Shown in pieces: positions 1-5,081 of a stretch of DNA of 5,081 nt. Made by a program: the position numbers and the translations under genes. Every line of letters begins with the position of its first letter. Position 1 is the first letter of the stretch. The DNA is taken from assembly GCA_002411615.1 (NCBI GenBank), contig DHOF01000081.1, forward strand, positions 1 to 5,081. The letters are read 5' to 3'. The stretch comes from Ruminococcaceae bacterium UBA5397 (GTDB lineage: Bacteria > Bacillota > Clostridia > Oscillospirales > Acutalibacteraceae). A model generated the notes under the pieces. It was not told the DNA's origin, ran no database searches, and saw nothing but the letters and a program-made list of their open reading frames with translations.

Positions 1-611
1 TGATGATTGAAGTGCCGGATAATTATGTGGGCGCAGTAATGGAAAAACTGGGTAGCCGTAAAGCGGAAATTGTCAATATGGGAACCCGTGATACGGGAAT
101 GAGCCATCTGGAATTTAAGATTCCGGCGCGTGGCCTTATGGGATACCGTCAGGAATTTTTGACCGATACGAACGGCAACGGAATTATGAATAATGTTTTT
201 GATTCCTATGAACCGTATAAGGGCGAGATTCAAACACGTAATCAAGGCAGCTTGGTTGCACATGAAGCCGGAACGACGACTGGTTATGGACTTTGGTATG
301 CGCAGGATCGCGGCCGTTTGTTTATTGGGCCAAGCGTCGAAGTTTATGAGGGAATGATTGTCGGAGTTAGCCCTAAGAGTGATGATATTGTTGTAAATGT
401 ATGCAAGAAAAAGCATGTCACAAATACCCGTTCATCAGGCGCGGACGAATCATTAAAATTAACGCCTGCCAGCATTATGAGTCTGGAGCAGTGCTTGGAG
501 TTTATTGAAGATGATGAATTGGTGGAAGTTACACCAAAAAGCATCCGTATGCGTAAAAAAATTCTGAGCAAAGAGCTTCGCATGAAAAAGGCAAGTCATA
601 CGAAATCCTGA
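1..611 (+). CDS. typA: TypA/BipA ribosome-associated GTPase, C-terminal part (5' end outside window)
   Basis: This is the last ~202 residues of TypA (BipA), a translational GTPase of the EF-G/LepA class that binds the 70S ribosome and supports 50S assembly and growth under stress or cold. Full-length members are about 600-615 residues, so the GTPase domain, domain II and domain III lie upstream. The visible part begins in the EF-G domain V-like fold (IEVPDNYVGAVMEKLGSRK, fragment residues 2-20). It continues with the TypA-specific C-terminal domain: RGLMGYRQEFLTDTNGNGIM (43-62), NTRSSGADES (141-150, a loop known in the family to contact the ribosome) and DELVEVTPKSIRMRKK (171-186). The frame runs in from upstream; the first two bases finish a codon, so the ATG at position 3 is an internal Met. 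The stop is TGA at 609-611. The next gene follows after 17 nt with no terminator, so they are probably co-transcribed. No defect is visible. Confidence 0.96.
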   Translation, partial: MIEVPDNYVGAVMEKLGSRKAEIVNMGTRDTGMSHLEFKIPARGLMGYRQEFLTDTNGNGIMNNVFDSYEPYKGEIQTRNQGSLVAHEAGTTTGYGLWYAQDRGRLFIGPSVEVYEGMIVGVSPKSDDIVVNVCKKKHVTNTRSSGADESLKLTPASIMSLEQCLEFIEDDELVEVTPKSIRMRKKILSKELRMKKASHTKS

Positions 612-628
612 AAGATAAGGATTGGCCT

Positions 629-1522
629 ATGAAGCAGATTGTTATTCTGGATCTGGAGTGGAATGGAACTTACAGCCGGAGAACGAAGAGTTTTTTTAAC
701 GAAATTATTGAGTTTGGAGCAGTTAAATTGGGTCCGGATTTGAACCCGATTGATACTTTTTCTGAATTTATTCATCCGCAGGTTGGAAAAAAGATCAGCG
801 GAAAAATCAGTATGCTGACAAATCTAAAGGATGAGGATTTAGAAGAGGGTCTTCTGTTTACGCAGGTGATGAGCCGCTTTAAGAGATGGGCTGGAAAATG
901 TATTCTGATGACGTGGGGAACTTCGGATGTTTTAGCATTGATCGAAAATTGCCGCTATTTTACCGGAAACCCTAAAGTCCCTTTTTTGACAGAATATGTT
1001 GATCTGCAGGCTTTTTGTGAGGCTCAGATGCACGATGAGAGTGGTCGGCAGATGGGTCTTTCGTCTGCAGCAGAAGCTTTGGAAATTGAAGAAGATGATC
1101 TCGATCATCATCGGGCGCTGGACGACAGCTTTTTGTCGCTGCGCTGTTTTCAAAAATTATATCAGGAAGATATGTTGAAAGAATTTATTATGGATGCTTC
1201 CTGCAAAGAATTTTATGATCGAATGCTTTTTAAAACGGTGACGATTTGCAGTTTGGATAATCCACTGGTAACCCCTGCGGATATGCGGTTTTGCTGTGAC
1301 ATCTGCGGGCGCCGTGCCCGGAGGAAAAAAGATTGGGAGCTTAAAAGCAAAAGCTTTCGCGCACCTTTTTACTGCCGTCATTGTAATCATCAGTTTATCG
1401 GCCGTGTGCAGTTTAAATTAAAATACGAAGGATTAGTTGTCAAAAAGAAAATCCTTCCTTATGAGGAGCCAGAAGCAAAAGAAAATGAAGATGCTCCCCA
1501 AAAATCAGAGAGCCGTTCTTAA
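629..1522 (+). CDS. DEDDh-family 3'-5' exonuclease with C-terminal zinc ribbon
   Basis: A 297-residue cytoplasmic protein of the RNase T/DNA polymerase III epsilon-like (DnaQ, ERI-1/KapD-like) exonuclease superfamily. All catalytic elements of a DEDDh nuclease are visible: Exo I DLEWN (D8, E10), Exo II TWGTSDVLAL (D100), and Exo III HRALDDS (H161, D166). These residues bind two divalent metals and hydrolyse 3' ends of DNA or RNA. The exonuclease domain spans about residues 3-178. A tail with two CxxC pairs follows (C223/C226 in CCDICGRR and C249/C252 in YCRHC), with a basic stretch RRARRKKDW between them, as expected of a nucleic-acid-binding zinc ribbon. The last ~20 residues are acidic, polar and probably disordered. 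The ATG at 629 is chosen for AAGGA at 617-621, 7 nt upstream. It sits 17 nt after typA, so it is likely co-transcribed with it. The substrate cannot be told from sequence; ERI-1/KapD relatives act on RNA, which makes RNA 3' processing a guess. Confidence 0.9.
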   Translation: MKQIVILDLEWNGTYSRRTKSFFNEIIEFGAVKLGPDLNPIDTFSEFIHPQVGKKISGKISMLTNLKDEDLEEGLLFTQVMSRFKRWAGKCILMTWGTSDVLALIENCRYFTGNPKVPFLTEYVDLQAFCEAQMHDESGRQMGLSSAAEALEIEEDDLDHHRALDDSFLSLRCFQKLYQEDMLKEFIMDASCKEFYDRMLFKTVTICSLDNPLVTPADMRFCCDICGRRARRKKDWELKSKSFRAPFYCRHCNHQFIGRVQFKLKYEGLVVKKKILPYEEPEAKENEDAPQKSESRS

Positions 1523-1536
1523 AGAGCGGCTTTTTT
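1511..1536 (+). terminator. Intrinsic terminator at the end of the exonuclease gene
   Basis: AGCCGTTC (1511-1518) pairs with GAGCGGCT (1524-1531), including one G-U wobble, around a TTAAA loop. A six-T run follows (1531-1536). The exonuclease stop codon TAA (1520-1522) lies inside the loop, so the last codons form the left arm. It should end the typA-exonuclease transcript before the pgeF promoter. Confidence 0.85.
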
Positions 1537-1544
1537 CTGTATGA

Positions 1545-1572
1545 TTGGCTGATTTTAGCTTCTTTTTATGAT
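1545..1572 (+). promoter_or_regulatory. SigA-type promoter for pgeF
   Basis: The -35 box is TTGGCT (1545-1550, 4 of 6 to consensus), followed by a 16-nt spacer and the -10 box TATGAT (1567-1572, 5 of 6). The predicted transcription start is near 1579, giving a leader of about 34 nt. Its place directly after the terminator supports a new transcription unit here. No operator-like repeat is visible. Confidence 0.6.
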
Positions 1573-1612
1573 ACACTGAATTTATCCAACATAAAGGAGT
1601 ATTTTTTTATTT

Positions 1613-2443
1613 ATGCAAAATCATATGAAAGAATGCAAAAATGAGGGCGTTCCCTTTTTAACGTTTCCGGAGCTTTCCGAACTGCCGCAGTTTCATCATG
1701 CTTTTTCGACAAGGCTGGGAGGAATCAGCAAGGGGTATCTTGCCAGTATGAATTTAGGATTTGGCCGCGGCGATGATGAGAAAACAGTACTCCAAAATTA
1801 TCAAATTTTTTGTCACGCTACGGGATTTCCAATAGAATCCCTTGTGTTAACCGCACAGGATCACCATACAAATATCCGCCGAGTTGGAAGAGAAGACCGC
1901 GGCGCAGGGATTTTATTTCCAAAACCATGGCAGAGCGTAGACGGACTGATTACGAATGATAAAGGGGTAACGCTTTGTGTTTTCGGTGCAGATTGTGTAC
2001 CAATTTTGATAGTCGATCCGATTTCTCATGCAATCGGAGTTTGCCATGCTGGCTGGCGCGGAACAGTCGGGAAGATTGCTGCTAAAACAGTCTTTTCCAT
2101 GCAGCGGGAATTTGGCTCTTTGCCCCAGAATCTACAAGCTTTTATTGGACCATCTATCGGCCCGTGCTGCTTTGAAGTAGACGAACCTGTTGAACGGGAG
2201 TTTGCTGCTTTAAAAACACTTGGGCCGGAGACCTTAATCGAAAAGAAACCCAATGGAAAATACTATATTGATTTGTGGGAAACAAACGCACGTATTTTGA
2301 AAGAAGCCGGAGTCCTAAAAGTAACAATTGGCGGATTGTGTACAAAATGCCACCCGGAACTTGTTTGGTCTCATCGTGCTTCCGGTGGAAAACGGGGTGG
2401 AATGTGCGGGATGCTAATGATTCGGGAGGAAAAAGAAAGATGA
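1613..2443 (+). CDS. pgeF: PgeF/YfiH/YlmD (DUF152) multicopper-oxidase-fold-like protein: peptidoglycan editing factor or purine nucleoside phosphorylase family
   Basis: A 276-residue member of the YfiH/LACC1 family, close to its usual length. The family signature is present in order: FSTRLGGISKGYLASMNLG (31-49), QDHH (82-85), DGLITNDKGVTLCVFGADCVP (110-130), HAGWRG (145-150), FIGPSIGPCCFEV (177-189) and LCTKCHPELVWSHRASGGKRG (242-262). The conserved zinc/active-site residues are H84, C128 and H145. In E. coli the family protein removes wrongly incorporated L-serine from the cell-wall precursor UDP-MurNAc-L-Ser. Other members, including human LACC1, act on purine nucleosides as phosphorylase/deaminase. 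Which activity applies here cannot be decided. The ATG at 1613 is preceded by AAAGGAG (1593-1599) at a rather long 13-nt spacing over a T-rich stretch; the next in-frame ATG (1625) would be 25 nt away and is less likely. The stop TGA (2441-2443) overlaps the next start. It is cytoplasmic, with no signal peptide. Confidence 0.93.
   Translation: MQNHMKECKNEGVPFLTFPELSELPQFHHAFSTRLGGISKGYLASMNLGFGRGDDEKTVLQNYQIFCHATGFPIESLVLTAQDHHTNIRRVGREDRGAGILFPKPWQSVDGLITNDKGVTLCVFGADCVPILIVDPISHAIGVCHAGWRGTVGKIAAKTVFSMQREFGSLPQNLQAFIGPSIGPCCFEVDEPVEREFAALKTLGPETLIEKKPNGKYYIDLWETNARILKEAGVLKVTIGGLCTKCHPELVWSHRASGGKRGGMCGMLMIREEKER
2424..2430 (+). promoter_or_regulatory. Shine-Dalgarno of the radical SAM gene, inside pgeF
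   Basis: GGGAGGA ends 9 nt before the ATG at 2440 and fixes the start of the radical SAM gene within the last codons of pgeF. The open frame continues upstream to 2275, but those codons only overlap pgeF in another frame and lack the family's N-terminal cysteine motif. Confidence 0.8.
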
Positions 2444-3333
2444 ATGCTTGCAGACTTTGTCCGAGAGAATGCGGTGCACTCCGTTCAGAAAAATCCGGAG
2501 ATGGGTATTGCAGGATGGGGACGATGCCAAGCGTTGCGAGGGCGGCACTTCATTATTGGGAAGAACCATGTATCAGTGGAACAAAAGGGAGCGGAACTGT
2601 CTTTTTTACCGGATGTTCGCTTCAGTGTGTCTTTTGTCAGAATGAGCAGATCAGTCTTCGCAGGGAAGTGGGAAAATATTTGACGCCAAAGCAGCTTTCA
2701 GAAGTTTTCTTTCACTTAGTTGATCAGGGCGCGCATAATATCAATCTGGTATCTGCCTGCCATTTTGCACCGGCAGTAGCAGAAGCTCTTTCTTATCGGA
2801 AACTTCCGGTTCCAGTTGTCTATAATTCCAGCGGATATGAATCGATCAAGACACTGCATATGCTGGAAGGGCTGATTGATATCTATCTTCCGGATTACAA
2901 ATATGACGATCCGGCATTATCAAAAGAGCTTTCCAATGCGGAAAACTATGTAATATCTGCGCGTCGGGCAATTTTGGAAATGGCTCGCCAGACAGGACCA
3001 TGTGTAATTGATGACAATGGGCTGATGCAGAGAGGGACAATCGTTCGACATTTGATTCTTCCCGGTCACACGAAAAATTCGATTGCTGCGCTTGACTGGC
3101 TGAAAGAGAATTTGCCAAAAGGGGTTCTTGTGAGCTTAATGGCACAGTATCTGCCATGCGGAAGGGCCAAGGAGATGCCCTCGATTGATCGCAGAATTAC
3201 AGAGCGTGAATATCAGAAAGTGCAGTCTCATTTATTCCAACTTGGATTAGAAGGATTTGTGCAGGATCGGGCTTCTGCACGAAAAAAATTCATTCCCTCT
3301 TTTTGCTTGGAAGGGTTGGAATCTTTCGAATAA
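2440..3333 (+). CDS. Radical SAM protein, PflA-like COG1313 family
   Basis: A 297-residue radical SAM enzyme of the family often named 'PflX-like' or pyruvate-formate-lyase-activating-like (COG1313). The cluster-binding motif is C59-SLQ-C63-VF-C66, which holds the [4Fe-4S] cluster that cleaves S-adenosylmethionine. An N-terminal cysteine set CRLCPREC (C4, C7, C11) plus C24 is typical of this family and may bind a second metal centre. Other family motifs are EEPCISGTKGSGTVFFTGCS (41-60), INLVSACHFAP (101-111), VYNSSGYES (127-135), DIYLPDYKYDD (147-157), RGTIVRHLILPG (198-209) and LMAQYLPC (233-240). No glycyl-radical enzyme is nearby, so a role as pyruvate formate-lyase activase is not supported, and the substrate is unknown. 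Relation to the AMMECR1-linked AmrS proteins is possible, but no AMMECR1 or Memo gene is in the window. The start ATG overlaps the pgeF stop (ATGA), so translation is probably coupled. A cytosolic, oxygen-sensitive enzyme fits an anaerobe. Confidence 0.9.
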   Translation: MNACRLCPRECGALRSEKSGDGYCRMGTMPSVARAALHYWEEPCISGTKGSGTVFFTGCSLQCVFCQNEQISLRREVGKYLTPKQLSEVFFHLVDQGAHNINLVSACHFAPAVAEALSYRKLPVPVVYNSSGYESIKTLHMLEGLIDIYLPDYKYDDPALSKELSNAENYVISARRAILEMARQTGPCVIDDNGLMQRGTIVRHLILPGHTKNSIAALDWLKENLPKGVLVSLMAQYLPCGRAKEMPSIDRRITEREYQKVQSHLFQLGLEGFVQDRASARKKFIPSFCLEGLESFE

Positions 3334-3400
3334 ATAAGAAAGACACATTCTTTTCTTTGAAAATTTACAAATCAGCCAAAAATAAATTCCGAACTTTTTG

Positions 3401-3406
3401 TATAAT
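3401..3406 (+). promoter_or_regulatory. Possible -10 element for the alpha/beta hydrolase gene
   Basis: A perfect TATAAT lies 40 nt before the TTG start in an A+T-rich gap. No good -35 box is present at 16-18 nt upstream (TTTACA at 3364-3369 is too far), and TG is directly adjacent rather than in the extended -10 position. It is a plausible but incomplete promoter. Confidence 0.4.
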
Positions 3407-3430
3407 AAAATAGAACAAGATCTCATACAA

Positions 3431-3437
3431 AAGGAGG
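3431..3437 (+). promoter_or_regulatory. Shine-Dalgarno deciding the TTG start of the hydrolase
   Basis: AAGGAGG is a full anti-Shine-Dalgarno match ending 8 nt before TTG at 3446. An upstream in-frame TTG at 3398 has no ribosome binding site and overlaps the -10 box, so 3446 is the start. Confidence 0.85.
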
Positions 3438-3445
3438 GATTTCTT

Positions 3446-4399
3446 TTGGAAATCGTGGAAAGAGAGCTGTCTTTTGATTCCTGTGTGGACAGTGAGCGGA
3501 TTTTTGTCAGAATGTTTGAGCCGAAAGAACAAGAGAATATTCGTGCAGTGATACAGATTGCCCACGGAATGGCAGAGCATAGCCTCGAATACGTTCCTTT
3601 TTGTAAATATGTAGCTTCAAATGGGTTTGCAGTGGCGATAAATGATCATCTTGGACATGGAAAGTCGGTTTCTACCGGCAGTACTTATGGGTATTTTGGG
3701 ACTGGCGGAACAGATAATCTGATCGGCGATATGCATAAGCTTGCCGGTATGGAGCAGGGAGCGCATCCGGGAAAGCCTTATTTTTTAATCGGTCATAATA
3801 TGGGGTCCTTCCTTGCAAGAGAGTACGCAGCACGCTATGGCGGCGATCTGGCAGGAGTGGTTTATATCGGGACCTGTGGCCCGTTACCTAACTCTGTCTA
3901 TGCGGCGGAGCTGCATCTTGCAAACCATATTGTTCGAAAGCAGGGCGCTTTGGCACACGACCCTATTTTTAAGCGCCTGAGTACGCAGCAATATAATAAA
4001 CGTTTCGCTCCGAATCGTACGGAAAACGATTGGATTTCAAGAGATGAAAAGGCGGTTGACCAATATACGGAAGATCCTCTTTGTGGGTTTGATTTGACAG
4101 CTTCCGGATATCGGGATATTTTAGAACTGCAGAAAAGAGTTTCTTCTGCTGAGTGGTTTCATTCTGTACCTGATATTCCAACTTTGCTTTGTTCCGGAGA
4201 TCATGATCCGATCGGAGAGAATGGAAAGGGCCCTTTGCGTGTAGCGAAGCGTTTACACAGTGTAGGTAAGACGAAAGTGGAAGTAAAGCTGTTTCCCGGT
4301 GCACGTCATGCAATCTTAGCAGAGACAAATGCACAGGAGGTATTCGAAGAAATCCTTTCTTTTTTCGAAAAGATACTGATGGAATCGTTTTCAAAATAA
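3446..4399 (+). CDS. Alpha/beta hydrolase, lysophospholipase/monoacylglycerol lipase-like, with Ser-to-Asn change at the nucleophile elbow
   Basis: A 317-residue protein of the Hydrolase_4 (PldB/monoacylglycerol lipase-like, peptidase S33-related) group, which normally hydrolyses ester bonds of lysophospholipids or acylglycerols. Features in order are the oxyanion strand IAHGMAEHS (38-46), the family motif NDHLGHGKS (66-74), the nucleophile elbow GHNMGS (116-121), the acid motif SGDHDPIGENGKG (250-262, catalytic D254) and the histidine motif GARHAIL (285-291, H288). The elbow should read GHSMG. Here the serine is Asn118 (AAT at 3797-3799), while Asp and His of the triad are kept. The enzyme may therefore lack normal serine hydrolase activity; one base change from AGT would explain it. 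Start is TTG with an ideal Shine-Dalgarno. No signal peptide is visible, so it should be cytoplasmic. No clear terminator precedes it after the radical SAM gene, so read-through from that unit is possible. The true substrate is unknown. Confidence 0.88.
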   Translation: MEIVERELSFDSCVDSERIFVRMFEPKEQENIRAVIQIAHGMAEHSLEYVPFCKYVASNGFAVAINDHLGHGKSVSTGSTYGYFGTGGTDNLIGDMHKLAGMEQGAHPGKPYFLIGHNMGSFLAREYAARYGGDLAGVVYIGTCGPLPNSVYAAELHLANHIVRKQGALAHDPIFKRLSTQQYNKRFAPNRTENDWISRDEKAVDQYTEDPLCGFDLTASGYRDILELQKRVSSAEWFHSVPDIPTLLCSGDHDPIGENGKGPLRVAKRLHSVGKTKVEVKLFPGARHAILAETNAQEVFEEILSFFEKILMESFSK

Positions 4400-4416
4400 A
4401 ACAGATAAATTAGAAT
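4388..4416 (+). promoter_or_regulatory. Predicted promoter for the polysaccharide deacetylase
   Basis: TTTTCA (4388-4393, 4 of 6 to TTGACA), a 17-nt spacer, then TAGAAT (4411-4416, 5 of 6 to TATAAT). The -35 box lies in the last codons of the hydrolase. The predicted start is near 4423, which would put the ribosome-site hairpin at the very 5' end of the mRNA. The region is A+T-rich, so chance matches are likely. Confidence 0.4.
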
Positions 4417-4428
4417 TTGATTGCATAA

Positions 4429-4474
4429 ATGGTGCATCTGCCCCGTACGTTTTAGGAGGAGGCGGATGCGCCAT
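4429..4474 (+). promoter_or_regulatory. Hairpin over the deacetylase ribosome binding site and start codon
   Basis: The arm ATGGTGCATCTGCC (4429-4442) pairs along its full 14 positions with GGCGGATGCGCCAT (4461-4474). Only two pairs are not Watson-Crick and both are G-U (4433/4470 and 4439/4464). The 18-nt loop (4443-4460) holds the AGGAGGA Shine-Dalgarno, and the base of the stem takes in the AT of the start codon at 4473. A short T run (4476-4480) follows the stem. The layout suggests translational control or 5'-end mRNA protection; this is inferred from pairing alone. Confidence 0.6.
4454..4462 (+). promoter_or_regulatory. Double Shine-Dalgarno of the deacetylase gene
   Basis: AGGAGGAGG contains two overlapping AGGAGG registers. 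The second (4457-4462) ends 10 nt before the in-frame ATG at 4473. The first (4454-4459) is ideally placed, 6 nt, for an out-of-frame ATG at 4466. Most of the site lies in the hairpin loop. Confidence 0.75.
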
Positions 4475-5081
4475 GGTTTTTATTGGCAAAATTCACCGCG
4501 GAGTATTAGCTGCCTGTCTTGCAGTTGCCGCGGGGCTTTTAATTTGGGGAGCTTCACACACTGCGGCATTGGCAGTTCAGGCACAGCCGGTAAAAGGTGT
4601 CAATCTTCCGATTATTATGTATCACAGTATTCTTCCATATAATACGTCAAGGAGCAAATATATTGTTTCACCCAAAACATTGGAGAATGATCTTGCTTAT
4701 CTGCAGCAGGAACACTTTACAACGGTTACGATGCAGGACGTGATTGCTTATGTCAAAGATGGGACAGAGCTTCCCTCAAAGCCGATTTTAATTACATTTG
4801 ATGATGGATATTATAATAACTATGTGTACGCATATCCGCTTTTTAAAAAGTATAATATGAAAATGATGCTTTCTCCAATTGTTCATTTTTCGGAACTTTT
4901 CAGCGAAAAGGATGGCGGACACGAAACTTATTCTCATTCAACATGGGATCAGCTTTCTGAGATGCAGCAAAGCGGAGTTGTGGAAATCGAAAATCATACC
5001 TATAATCTACACAGTCAAAAAGGACGTTTGGGTGCTAAAAAGTTAAAGACTGAAAATACACAGGAATATCAGGTGATGCTG
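4473..5081 (+). CDS. Polysaccharide deacetylase (carbohydrate esterase 4, PgaB/IcaB-like), N-terminal part; 3' end outside window
   Basis: The first 203 residues of an exported NodB-fold deacetylase. The N-terminus has a basic start (K6, H8, R9), a hydrophobic segment at about 10-28 and Ala-rich possible signal peptidase sites near ALA (32-34) and VQA (35-37), so it is secreted or membrane-anchored. Core motifs follow: IIMYHSI (47-53), ILITFDDGYYNNY (105-117; D110 as catalytic base and D111 as metal ligand by family rule) and ENHTYNLHS (173-181; metal ligands H175 and H180). The five-residue step between the two histidines matches PgaB/IcaB-type enzymes rather than the HSxxH of classic CE4 members. 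Such enzymes remove N-acetyl groups from poly-N-acetylglucosamine or peptidoglycan; the substrate here is open. The ATG at 4473 is the only start in frame with these motifs that has a ribosome site. The 73-nt leader carries a strong hairpin and a predicted promoter. The frame stays open to the last base. Confidence 0.9.
   Translation, partial: MVFIGKIHRGVLAACLAVAAGLLIWGASHTAALAVQAQPVKGVNLPIIMYHSILPYNTSRSKYIVSPKTLENDLAYLQQEHFTTVTMQDVIAYVKDGTELPSKPILITFDDGYYNNYVYAYPLFKKYNMKMMLSPIVHFSELFSEKDGGHETYSHSTWDQLSEMQQSGVVEIENHTYNLHSQKGRLGAKKLKTENTQEYQVML

Noticed and set aside
2275..2439. Upstream in-frame extension of the radical SAM protein
   Set aside because: Those codons overlap pgeF in another frame and encode no family sequence; the ATG at 2440 has a proper Shine-Dalgarno and begins the conserved cysteine motif.
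2444..2683. Plus-strand open frame in another phase at the start of the radical SAM gene
   Set aside because: It overlaps the cysteine-rich N-terminus, which matches a known family in the 2440 frame; the alternative reading shows no family motif.
2846..3157. Minus-strand open frame of 103 codons opposite the radical SAM gene
   Set aside because: Antisense to a well-supported gene and without motif or start signal.
3336..3357. Possible terminator after the radical SAM gene
   Set aside because: AAGAA/TTCTT gives only five A+T-rich pairs with a 7-nt loop and no clean T run; too weak to call.
3398..3445. N-terminal extension of the hydrolase from a TTG at 3398
   Set aside because: No ribosome site precedes it, it overlaps the TATAAT box, and the ideal AAGGAGG points to TTG 3446.
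3969..4394. Minus-strand open frame of 141 codons opposite the alpha/beta hydrolase
   Set aside because: It lies fully opposite a gene with clear family motifs, has no ribosome site or recognisable domain, and its composition is that of an antisense shadow.
4429..4480. The leader hairpin as an intrinsic terminator of the hydrolase gene
   Set aside because: The loop is long at 18 nt, the T run is only five bases and sits inside the next gene's coding start, so a ribosome-site structure explains it better; partial attenuation is not excluded.

Overview
The window looks like a piece of a low-to-moderate GC Firmicutes (Clostridia-type) chromosome. The evidence is strong purine-rich Shine-Dalgarno sites (AAGGAGG, AGGAGG), a TTG start, SigA-like promoters, and proteins that read like clostridial versions of TypA, PgeF, a COG1313 radical SAM protein and a PgaB/IcaB-like deacetylase. 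An Oscillospirales-type gut clostridium is a reasonable guess, but the sequence alone does not prove it. All six genes lie on the + strand and are tightly packed. I see no tRNA, rRNA, insertion sequence, CRISPR array or phage gene.

Layout: (1) The window opens inside the 3' third of typA/bipA (ribosome-associated GTPase). It is followed after 17 nt by a DEDDh 3'-5' exonuclease with a C-terminal zinc ribbon. This unit ends at an intrinsic terminator whose hairpin contains the exonuclease stop codon. (2) A new promoter then drives pgeF (YfiH/YlmD/LACC1 family), whose stop overlaps by ATGA the start of a radical SAM protein of the PflA-like COG1313 family. These two are probably translationally coupled. 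(3) After a 112-nt gap comes an alpha/beta hydrolase of the lysophospholipase/monoacylglycerol lipase type. It starts at a TTG with an ideal Shine-Dalgarno, and its nucleophile-elbow serine is replaced by asparagine. (4) Last is the 5' part of a secreted or membrane-anchored polysaccharide deacetylase, cut by the window end.

The genes do not form one obvious pathway. PgeF and the deacetylase both concern the cell envelope, while TypA and the exonuclease concern translation and nucleic acids. The two observations most worth following are a 14-bp RNA-compatible hairpin that holds the ribosome binding site of the deacetylase in its loop and its start codon at the stem base, and the Ser-to-Asn change in the hydrolase active site. 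I did not find a convincing wholly new system; the rest is ordinary core-genome content.
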